Translations under genes and position numbers: made by a program
The notes under the pieces: model-generated
The model's database searches: none
What the model saw: the letters and a program-made list of their open reading frames with translations, nothing else
Told to the model about the DNA's origin: nothing
Part shown: in pieces, positions 34,080 to 40,020 of the stretch
Numbering within the stretch: position 1 is the first letter of the stretch
Layout: each line of letters begins with the position of its first letter
Source of the DNA: Oscillospiraceae bacterium
GTDB taxonomy: Bacteria; Bacillota; Clostridia; Oscillospirales; Ruminococcaceae
Assembly (NCBI GenBank): GCA_017460955.1
Contig: JAFTZY010000001.1
Location: 1 to 40,020, forward strand
Length of the DNA stretch: 40,020 nucleotides
Direction: 5' to 3'

Positions 34080-36032
34080 TTATTGCAGGTGCTCTCTTGT
34101 GTAATCGAGCAGGCCGCCGGCGAGGATGATGTCCTTGGTGCGTCCGGTCAGCTCACACAGCACGGGAATGGTCTTGCCCGTGGTCTTGTTGAGGATGTCG
34201 AACTGCGTCTGACCGCTCTCGACCTTGGCGCGGATGTCCTCGAGCACGAGCACATCGCCCTGGGAAATGCCGTCGTAATCGGCCTCATTGACGAAGGTCA
34301 GCGGCAGGATGCCGGCATTGATGAGGTTGGCCCTGTGAATGCGGGCGAAGGACTTGACGAGCACGGCCTTGATGCCCAGGTACAGCGGGGCAAGAGCGGC
34401 ATGCTCACGGGACGAGCCCTGGCCGTAGTTCGAGCCGCCGACGATGACGGACTTGCCCAGTGCCTTGGCGCGTGCCGGGAACGCCTCGTCGCAGACCGTG
34501 AAGCAGTGCTGCGAAATGGCCGGGATGTTCGAGCGCAGCGGCAGGATCTTGGCACCGGCCGGCATGATGTGGTCAGTGGTGATGTTGTCCTCGACCTTGA
34601 GGGAGACGGGTGCCTCGATGGAAGCCTCGAGCGGGGCGGTCTCCGGATAGGGCTTGATGTTCGGACCGCGGAGGATCTCCACGCTCCCGGCCTCCTCCTC
34701 GGTGGCGGGCAGGGCGATCATGTTGTCATGCACCGTAAACTTCTCGGGCAGGACAAATTCCGGCATGTCACCGATGGTGCGCGGATCGGTCAGGTAGCCC
34801 GTGACGGCGGAAATGGCAGCGAGCTCCGGGGAGACCAGATAGATCTGCCCGTCCTTGGTGCCCGAGCGCCCGAGGAAGTTGCGGTTGAAGGTGCGCAGGG
34901 AGATACCGCCGGAATTCGGGGACTGTCCCATGCCGATGCACGGACCGCAGGCAGATTCGAGGATGCGGGCGCCGGCATCGATGAGGATGGACAGCAGGCC
35001 CATATCCGCCATCATGCCCAGGACCTGCTTGGAGCCGGGGGCAATGGCCAGGGACACATCCGGATGCACGGTCTTGCCCTTGAGGATGTGGGCGACCTTC
35101 ATCATATCGAGCAGGGAGGAATTGGTACACGAGCCGATGCAGACCTGATCGACCTTAAGCTTGCCGCCGCGCTCGGATTCGATCTCGGCAACGGACTTGA
35201 CATTGTCCGGAGAATGGGGACAGGCAGCCAGCGGCACGAGCTCGGAGAGATTGATCTGCACGATCTCGTCGTACTCGGCGTCGGGGTCGGCCTTCTGCTC
35301 ACTCCAGACATCGCCGCGGCCCTGTGCCTCGAGGAAGGCCTTGGTGATCTCGTCGGAGGGGAAGATGGAGGTCGTCGCACCGAGCTCTGCGCCCATGTTG
35401 GTGATGGTGGCACGCTCGGGAACGGAGAGCGTCTTGACGCCCTCGCCGACGTACTCAATGACCTTGCCGACACCGCCCTTGACGGAGAGCCTGCGCAGGA
35501 CCTCGAGGATGACGTCCTTGGCAGCCACCCAGGGGGAGAGCTTGCCGGTGAGCTCGACCTTGACGATCTGCGGATAGGTGATATAGTAAGCGCCGCCGCC
35601 CATGGCCACAGCAACGTCCAGACCGCCGGCACCAATGGCGATCATACCGATGCCGCCGCCGGTGGGGGTGTGGGAGTCGGAGCCGATGAGGGTCTTGCCG
35701 GGAATGCCGAAGCGCTCGAGGTGGACCTGATGGCAGATGCCGTTGCCCGGACGGGAGAAGTAGATGCCGTGCTTCTTGGCAACGCTGCCGATGAAGCGGT
35801 GGTCGTCGGCGTTCTCAAAGCCGTTCTGGAGGGTGTTGTGGTCGATGTATGCCACACTGCGCTCCGTGCGGACACGCGGCACGCCCATGGCCTCAAATTC
35901 CAGATATGCCATGGTGCCGGTCGCATCCTGCGTGAGGGTCTGGTCAATGCGGATGCCGATCTCCTGCCCCTTGACAGGCTCGCCGTCCACCAGATGCGCA
36001 CGAAGGATCTTTTCCGTTAATGTGAGTCCCAT
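34080..36032 (-). CDS. acn: Aconitate hydratase
   Basis: The protein has 650 residues, the short aconitase form found in Clostridia. It turns citrate to isocitrate with a [4Fe-4S] cluster bound by C302 (GSCTNS), C362 and C365 (ACGPCIGMG). DSHTPTGGG and, near the C-terminus, GSNYGQGSSREHAALAP are also diagnostic. ATG 36032 has AAAGGA 9 bases upstream; a TTG at 36050 is an unlikely alternative. It is the first gene of acn-PARG-icd-rex. Confidence 0.96.
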   Translation of the reverse strand: MGLTLTEKILRAHLVDGEPVKGQEIGIRIDQTLTQDATGTMAYLEFEAMGVPRVRTERSVAYIDHNTLQNGFENADDHRFIGSVAKKHGIYFSRPGNGICHQVHLERFGIPGKTLIGSDSHTPTGGGIGMIAIGAGGLDVAVAMGGGAYYITYPQIVKVELTGKLSPWVAAKDVILEVLRRLSVKGGVGKVIEYVGEGVKTLSVPERATITNMGAELGATTSIFPSDEITKAFLEAQGRGDVWSEQKADPDAEYDEIVQINLSELVPLAACPHSPDNVKSVAEIESERGGKLKVDQVCIGSCTNSSLLDMMKVAHILKGKTVHPDVSLAIAPGSKQVLGMMADMGLLSILIDAGARILESACGPCIGMGQSPNSGGISLRTFNRNFLGRSGTKDGQIYLVSPELAAISAVTGYLTDPRTIGDMPEFVLPEKFTVHDNMIALPATEEEAGSVEILRGPNIKPYPETAPLEASIEAPVSLKVEDNITTDHIMPAGAKILPLRSNIPAISQHCFTVCDEAFPARAKALGKSVIVGGSNYGQGSSREHAALAPLYLGIKAVLVKSFARIHRANLINAGILPLTFVNEADYDGISQGDVLVLEDIRAKVESGQTQFDILNKTTGKTIPVLCELTGRTKDIILAGGLLDYTREHLQ

Positions 36033-36057
36033 TGTGATCAATCCTTTCAAATAAGTC

Positions 36058-36074
36058 TATAGTTTGCCACTATA
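36058..36074. promoter_or_regulatory. Perfect dyad at the acn transcription start
   Basis: TATAGT-TTGCC-ACTATA lies just downstream of the -10, across the expected +1. A second regulator, for example one sensing citrate, is a reasonable guess, but I cannot assign it. Confidence 0.5.
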
Positions 36075-36079
36075 CATCT

Positions 36080-36108
36080 ATTATACTACAAAAAACAGTA
36101 TTTGTCAA
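36080..36108 (-). promoter_or_regulatory. Consensus sigma-A promoter of acn-PARG-icd-rex
   Basis: On the minus strand: perfect TTGACA (36103-36108), 17-bp spacer, perfect TATAAT (36080-36085). Confidence 0.92.
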
Positions 36109-36119
36109 GGATTTCACAA
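36102..36119. promoter_or_regulatory. Rex operator over the acn -35 box
   Basis: The plus strand reads TTGTCAAGGATTTCACAA, one mismatch from the Rex consensus TTGTGAA-N4-TTCACAA. It overlaps the whole -35 hexamer, so bound Rex would block RNA polymerase. The rex gene is the last in this operon. Confidence 0.75.
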
Positions 36120-36129
36120 GGGGACAGAA

Positions 36130-36168
36130 AAGAACCAAAGCCGCACATCATGCACGGCTTTGGTTCTT
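36130..36168 (-). terminator. Terminator overlapping the 3' end of the XRE gene
   Basis: A perfect 14-bp stem AAGAACCAAAGCCG/CGGCTTTGGTTCTT; the XRE stop codon lies in its loop. On the minus strand TTCTG follows the TTCTT end. It separates the XRE gene from the acn promoter. Confidence 0.8.
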
Positions 36169-36450
36169 ATTGCGAAGTACACGGATGGTATGTTCAAGCA
36201 GCTCGATATCCTCGGCAGGCAGATCGCTTACATCGAGATGCAGACCCTTTTCTTCCAGTCCAAGCAGATAATCCGTTGTTACATGGAAGGCTGCTGCAAG
36301 CTTCACGAGAATTTCGGGAGACGGCGTGTGTTCGGAGAGCTCATAATAGCTGATGGTCGCTTTTGTCACCCAAATTCTGTCTGCAAGCTGCTGCTGGGTA
36401 TACCCGGCTTCTTTACGGAGTTTTTTTAGTCGCTCACTAAAGTTAACCAT
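36148..36450 (-). CDS. XRE family helix-turn-helix regulator
   Basis: The protein has 100 residues: an N-terminal HTH (FSERLKKLRKEAGYTQQQLADRIWVTKATISYYE) and DYLLGLEEKG, then a short helical C-terminus that may dimerise. ATG 36450 is chosen because GGGGG lies 7 bases upstream; ATG 36456 and TTG 36468 also lie in frame. A -10 TATAAT occurs just upstream with a poor -35. It diverges from the membrane/coiled-coil gene at 36581, a possible target. Confidence 0.88.
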   Translation of the reverse strand: MVNFSERLKKLRKEAGYTQQQLADRIWVTKATISYYELSEHTPSPEILVKLAAAFHVTTDYLLGLEEKGLHLDVSDLPAEDIELLEHTIRVLRNKNQSRA

Positions 36451-36523
36451 ATTCATACCCCCATTCAAATATTATTATACTTCAAACAAGTTGTAAATAA
36501 TTTGACAATTTATCATAAAACAC

Positions 36524-36552
36524 TTGACTTTTTGGGCGAGGAATGATATAAT
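36524..36552 (+). promoter_or_regulatory. Sigma-A promoter of the membrane/coiled-coil gene
   Basis: TTGACT (36524-36529), 17-bp spacer, TATAAT (36547-36552), about 29 bp before the ATG. Confidence 0.85.
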
Positions 36553-36580
36553 GTGTATAAATTTTGAAGGGGGCATGATC

Positions 36581-37534
36581 ATGGACAGAAATCAGATATT
36601 GAAGTACCTTGCTGCGGTGCGGGAGCTGGAGGCGGGCGTTTACATGCACGAGAAAGCGATCAGCAGATTGAACCGGAATTATTCGGATGCATCGGCGCGG
36701 TATAAGAACAATCGCTATTCACCGCTGCGCCGTCATGGAGAGATCACCGGCGACATACCGCCGCTGAGTGCCGGAGAGTGTGCCAAGCAAGGCTTTTTGG
36801 TCGGGCTCGGCATGATGATCCCGGTTGAGATCGCTGCTGTGATCGTTGGAATTATCTTTGCGTTACTGACGCATGGACTGCTTGCCAGTACCGAAAGTGT
36901 GGGGGCCTCTGTCAAGGGGACGTTGATCCTTGGGGCGATCATCTGCGTGATCATCGGTATTGCGACAGGATACCATAATTATTATGAAAATCAGTTTGGC
37001 TCTTCCACTTGGCAAAAGATCGAACGGGATAACGAGATCATTATCAGGAATAACAAAGAGCAAATGGAGGCGGATATGAAGGCCATCAAATATCTGCCGG
37101 AGGAGGTGGATATCCTCCAAGGCAATTTGCAGGAGCTCAGGTCGCTGCTTAGTAATTATTATGCGATCCCGGTCCTTCACAGGGACTATCAGAATTTTGT
37201 GGCAGTATGTTCGATCCATCAATACTTTGAGTCAGGCAGATGCTCCACACTTGGCGATGCCTATAACCTCTTCGAAGATGAAAAATTCAAGCGGCTCGTG
37301 CTGTACAAGCTGGATGATATTATCAACCGACTCAGTCAGATCCAGCAGACACAGAGGGAGCTGTATGATGCGATCAGCCGCTGCGAGTCGCAGATCCATT
37401 CGCTGACATATGCTGTGAGTAATATGTCCGACAATCTGGATTCGGTCTCAAAGAGCAATGCGGTCATTGCCTACAATACGACATGCATCCGTCAGCTTGA
37501 GGAGTACCAGATGCAGCTTAGTTGGTTCAGATAA
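36581..37534 (+). CDS. Unknown protein with two membrane helices and coiled coils
   Basis: The protein has 317 residues and I do not recognise it. A charged N-terminal helix region (1-70) is followed by two membrane helices (about 72-97 and 112-130, a hairpin), then a long, mostly helical C-terminal half with heptad-like stretches (NKEQMEADMKAIKYLPEEVDIL; LDDIINRLSQIQQTQRELYDAIS). The charge pattern suggests both ends are cytoplasmic. ATG 36581 lies 8 bases after GAAGGGGG. Lower GC than most neighbours. The BspA-like gene starts 26 bp after it and may share its transcript. Confidence 0.75.
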   Translation: MDRNQILKYLAAVRELEAGVYMHEKAISRLNRNYSDASARYKNNRYSPLRRHGEITGDIPPLSAGECAKQGFLVGLGMMIPVEIAAVIVGIIFALLTHGLLASTESVGASVKGTLILGAIICVIIGIATGYHNYYENQFGSSTWQKIERDNEIIIRNNKEQMEADMKAIKYLPEEVDILQGNLQELRSLLSNYYAIPVLHRDYQNFVAVCSIHQYFESGRCSTLGDAYNLFEDEKFKRLVLYKLDDIINRLSQIQQTQRELYDAISRCESQIHSLTYAVSNMSDNLDSVSKSNAVIAYNTTCIRQLEEYQMQLSWFR

Positions 37535-37560
37535 TAAAATATACATAAGGAGATGTTCAC

Positions 37561-38481
37561 ATGAAATTCCAGAAAACAGCCGCCATTCTCACCGCCGCCC
37601 TCCTGATGACAGGAGCGGTGGGCATCCTGCCGGAGCTGCCGCAGACGGCGATCACTGCCAATGCAGCGACCAGCGGTACCTATGGAAGCATGACCTACAC
37701 GCTGTATGACAGCTATGCTGAGATCACCGGCTTTGACAACAGCGCATCCGCCGTGACGGTGCCGTCCACCATTCAGAATGTACCGGTGACAACGATCAAG
37801 GCTTCCGCTTTTGCGCAGGGCTCGAAGCTCCAGAGCGTGACGGTGCCAAATACAGTGACCACGATCGGTGATAAGGCTTTCTATAACTGCAGCTCCCTTA
37901 CCAGCGTGACGCTGCCAAGCTCCGTGACATCGATCGGAGCAAGCGCTTTTGAACGGTGTATTAGTTTGCAGAAGATCACGCTGCCGGCCAAGCTGGGAAC
38001 CTTGGGAAACAGTGCGTTCAGCGGGTGTGTGTATTTAGAGGAGCTGACCTTCCCGGGTACGCTCTCGCAGATCCCGAGCAATTGCTGTGATGGATGTACA
38101 AATCTGCAGAGTGTTACGATCGAGAATGGCCCCACGGAGATCGGATATAGATCCTTCAAGGACTGTACAGCGCTTGTAACAATGTATATACCGATCAGTA
38201 TTACTAAATTTTACGGTTGGGATTCGTTTTCAGGATGCTCCATAAAAACAGTATACTATGGCGGCTCCTCCCTTCAGTGGAATGCTATTGAAAAATTGTC
38301 GGTGATCGGCTCCCCCACTGTCTACTACGCCAAGTCCAATCCGCCCAAGCGGCTTACACCGGATATCAATGCTGACGGTGCGATCAACGCAGTGGATGCT
38401 GCAGTGATCCTGCGATACGCTGCCTATTATGGCGCTAAGGGCACGGCTACGATCGACGAATATCTTGCGGGCAAGCGCTGA
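37561..38481 (+). CDS. Secreted BspA-like leucine-rich protein with a half dockerin
   Basis: The protein has 306 residues: a signal peptide to about residue 36 (ANAA), then BspA-type LRR_5 repeats (about 50-250) with the recurring pattern IGxxAFxxCxxLxxVTLP, as in surface adhesins. It ends (268-306) in a single dockerin repeat, DINADGAINAVDAAVILRYA then YYGAKGTATIDEYL. This matches the second half of the dockerins at 12603 and 16362; the first EF-hand repeat is absent. TAAGGAGATG precedes the start. Surface adhesion is likely; cohesin binding by one repeat is uncertain. Confidence 0.85.
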   Translation: MKFQKTAAILTAALLMTGAVGILPELPQTAITANAATSGTYGSMTYTLYDSYAEITGFDNSASAVTVPSTIQNVPVTTIKASAFAQGSKLQSVTVPNTVTTIGDKAFYNCSSLTSVTLPSSVTSIGASAFERCISLQKITLPAKLGTLGNSAFSGCVYLEELTFPGTLSQIPSNCCDGCTNLQSVTIENGPTEIGYRSFKDCTALVTMYIPISITKFYGWDSFSGCSIKTVYYGGSSLQWNAIEKLSVIGSPTVYYAKSNPPKRLTPDINADGAINAVDAAVILRYAAYYGAKGTATIDEYLAGKR

Positions 38482-38509
38482 TCCTACCGTGCATCCCGCA
38501 AAAAAACTA

Positions 38510-38546
38510 CGGCTCCCCCGGATACCCGAGGGAGCCGCATGTTTTT
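38510..38546. terminator. Bidirectional terminator between converging genes
   Basis: Stem CGGCTCCC/GGGAGCCG with an inner CGG/CCG pair. An A-run lies upstream (38499-38506) and TTTTT downstream (38542-38546), so it can act on both strands. It touches the stop of the minus-strand gene. Confidence 0.8.
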
Positions 38547-39474
38547 ACTTTATGAGAAGCTGCTTTAAGAGCGCAAGATCGATGACATTGACAGCCCCGT
38601 CACTGCTTATATCGCAAGGCCCTATGTTCAGGAGCCCGCCCTTCCGGACAAGGTACTTTTGCAGTGCCACAGCGTCGGTCACATCAACGACGCCGTCGGC
38701 GTTCGCATCGCCGGGGATGCTCGTGAGGATGCGCACATAGGTGGTCGTGCCTTCGTTTGTAAGCTCGGCATACCCGGTGTTCCCGCTGATGCGGGTCTGC
38801 GGGTCGGCGCTCCGGGCCCAGCCGGGGCGGTTGGGCAGCTGCATGTCCGCATCGATCTGTGCGAACTGCGCCCCGAGTACCAGGGTGCGCAGAGCGGCGC
38901 AGCGGCGGAACATCTTGGTCGTATTGTCTGCCTGTGAGGTGTCAAAGCCGGAGAGGTCAAGGCGCGTGAGGGCGCTGCAATCCTCGAACATGTAGCCCAT
39001 ATCCGTCACCTGTGAGGTGTCAAAGCCCGAGAGATCCAGTGCGGTGAGTGCTTCGCAATGGGAGAACATTTCCTGCATGGCCGTCACCTGCGAGGTGTCA
39101 AAGTCCGAAACATCGAGTGAGGTGAGCGAGGAGCACCCATTGAACATGGCATTCATGGAGGTCGTCTGCGAGGTATCGGCCCCGCGCAGGTCAATGGTCA
39201 GGACATTGGAAAATCCGGAAAAGAGAGAATGGCATCTCTCCGGCAAAACCGTCCCCGGCTCGGCGGTGATGCTGGTGGTGCTCTCCCTGTCAAGCGCACC
39301 GAAGGCATCCTCCGTGACCGTGCCGTGCAGGGTCAGCGTGCCGTCCTCACACAGCGTGTAGCATTCTCCCTCCGCCCGGGCGGTGAGAGCCGTCCGGATC
39401 GCCGGATATTCGCCCATCACGGGCAGTCCTGTCATACACAGGGCAAGGACGGCTGCGCAAAGTTTTCGTCTCAT
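38545..39474 (-). CDS. Secreted DUF285 (BspA-like) surface protein with type I dockerin
   Basis: The protein has 309 residues: a signal peptide (about 1-30), then a DUF285 region with repeats of the form LDLSGFDTSQVTDMGYMFEDCSAL (about 90-200), typical of bacterial surface proteins. The C-terminal dockerin (about 253-309) has intact loops DANADGVVDVTD and DISSDGAVNVID with AVALQKYL and LALLKQLL helices, the same class as the lipase dockerin at 25400. AAAGGAGGGAC precedes the ATG at 39474. An in-frame start at 39573 would put 33 non-signal residues first and is rejected. Confidence 0.87.
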   Translation of the reverse strand: MRRKLCAAVLALCMTGLPVMGEYPAIRTALTARAEGECYTLCEDGTLTLHGTVTEDAFGALDRESTTSITAEPGTVLPERCHSLFSGFSNVLTIDLRGADTSQTTSMNAMFNGCSSLTSLDVSDFDTSQVTAMQEMFSHCEALTALDLSGFDTSQVTDMGYMFEDCSALTRLDLSGFDTSQADNTTKMFRRCAALRTLVLGAQFAQIDADMQLPNRPGWARSADPQTRISGNTGYAELTNEGTTTYVRILTSIPGDANADGVVDVTDAVALQKYLVRKGGLLNIGPCDISSDGAVNVIDLALLKQLLIK

Positions 39475-39616
39475 GATTGTCCCTCCTTTATGATGTTGAG
39501 GGATACTGCGTATGCCTTCATTATACCATGCTGCCGCCGTGCTTGTCAAGACGGAACGCAGTGTTTTCCACAAAAATATGGTCGGATGTGGAAAGCAGAT
39601 GGCGAGAACGGGGATT

Positions 39617-39830
39617 AGACTTGATAGGTCTGTGGTGGGGGCCTTCGGCTTTTAGAGGTTAGCGGTGAGAGGTAAGAAGTTAGATACTTAGACTTGATAG
39701 GTCTCTTGTGGGGGCCTTCGGCTTTTAGAGGTTAGAGGTGAGAGGTAAGAAGTTAGATACTTAGACTTGATAGACCTCCCGTGGGGGCCTTCGGCCCCCG
39801 GACAGGTTCTGATGGAGGGGAGGACCCCTG
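39617..39830 (+). repeat. Tandem 73-bp repeats with heptamers and a palindromic core
   Basis: Units begin AGACTTGATAG at 39617, 39690 and 39763, exactly 73 bp apart. The first two hold GTGGGGGCCTTCGGC and then heptamers TTAGAGG, TTAGxGG, TGAGAGG, TAAGAAG, TTAGATA. The third switches after the core to the palindrome GGGGGCCTTCGGCCCCC and GGACAGGTTCTGATGGAGG, shared with 16638-16741. No gene is seen. Confidence 0.9.
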
Positions 39831-39839
39831 CACCCCCGA

Positions 39840-39936
39840 CCAGAGGGGCGGCCTTGCCCTGGGTTTAAATCCAATCCCAGGACTGCTCAGTCTCGACAGG
39901 ATCCTGACTCGACTTCGGTCACCGCCGCCCCTCTGG
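39840..39936. repeat. Long inverted repeat with internal hairpin
   Basis: Perfect 13-bp arms CCAGAGGGGCGGC (39840-39852) and GCCGCCCCTCTGG (39924-39936) enclose about 70 nt with a CCTGGG/CCCAGG hairpin (39858-39881). It is not a tRNA: there is no anticodon arm or T-loop in register. It may be a structured RNA or a repeat unit. From 39937 to 40020 I see nothing further. Confidence 0.7.
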
Positions 39937-40020
39937 ACTCCCCGGGCAGCAGGGCTCCGCCCTGCACCGGCAGATGGTGCGGGGCGATGGCGCTTTCTTC
40001 GATGTGGGGTACGCTTTCCG

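Noticed and set aside
33699-36020. 773-residue open frame opposite aconitase
   Set aside because: Aconitase on the other strand has all catalytic motifs, a promoter and an operon. The opposite frame has low-complexity, His/Gly/Asp-rich composition and no ribosome site, as expected for a shadow in GC-rich DNA.
36491-36508. Second Rex box between the divergent XRE and membrane genes
   Set aside because: TTGTAAATAATTTGACAA has mismatches in both halves in an AT-rich stretch; too weak to call.
39840-39936. tRNA gene
   Set aside because: Size and outer stem look suggestive, but there is no D-arm, anticodon arm or TTC-type T-loop in register on either strand.

Overview
The window looks like the chromosome of a GC-rich, Gram-positive gut anaerobe of the Ruminococcus (Oscillospiraceae) type. 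The evidence is seven secreted proteins with type I dockerin or dockerin-like C-termini, a surface protein with a cohesin-like domain and an SPKTG sorting motif, Firmicute families (IreB, Rex, PdaA, CcdA/TlpA), sigma-A promoters with 17-bp spacers, and strong AGGAGG ribosome sites. Species assignment is inference.

Layout. 1-4080: minus-strand thiol/copper operon ccdA-tlpA-copA. The copA end is a fused CopZ-like domain that keeps its own ribosome site. 4126-8560: pth-mfd (minus). 8660-16433: three plus-strand secreted proteins built from repeated PPC-like beta domains plus a dockerin. 16455-18204: a DUF1540 protein, IreB, a dense hairpin array and a PdaA-like deacetylase. 18217-22106 (minus): putP and corA, with a 26-codon leader ORF before corA, then a CPBP protease. 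22540-27179: Nudix hydrolase, a class 3 lipase with dockerin, and HtrA. 27311-31426: a large dockerin protein with a TPTDE minisatellite, then the cohesin-like wall protein; both use different codons from their neighbours. 31468-36119 (minus): acn-PARG-icd-rex, with a Rex box over its promoter. 36130-39474: an XRE regulator, an unknown membrane/coiled-coil protein, a BspA-like protein with half a dockerin, and a DUF285/dockerin protein. 39617-40020: tandem and palindromic repeats.

How it works together (inference). The dockerin proteins and the cohesin-like wall protein could form a surface assembly resembling a cellulosome but with no glycoside hydrolase in this window: its parts are a lipase, leucine-rich and DUF285 adhesin-like modules and beta-sandwich repeats. 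The acn-PARG-icd-rex operon combines 2-oxoglutarate synthesis, ADP-ribose removal and an NADH sensor that probably controls its own operon. Heptanucleotide tracts and GGGGGCC/GGCCCCC palindromes recur between genes. I found no tRNA, rRNA, CRISPR array or transposase.
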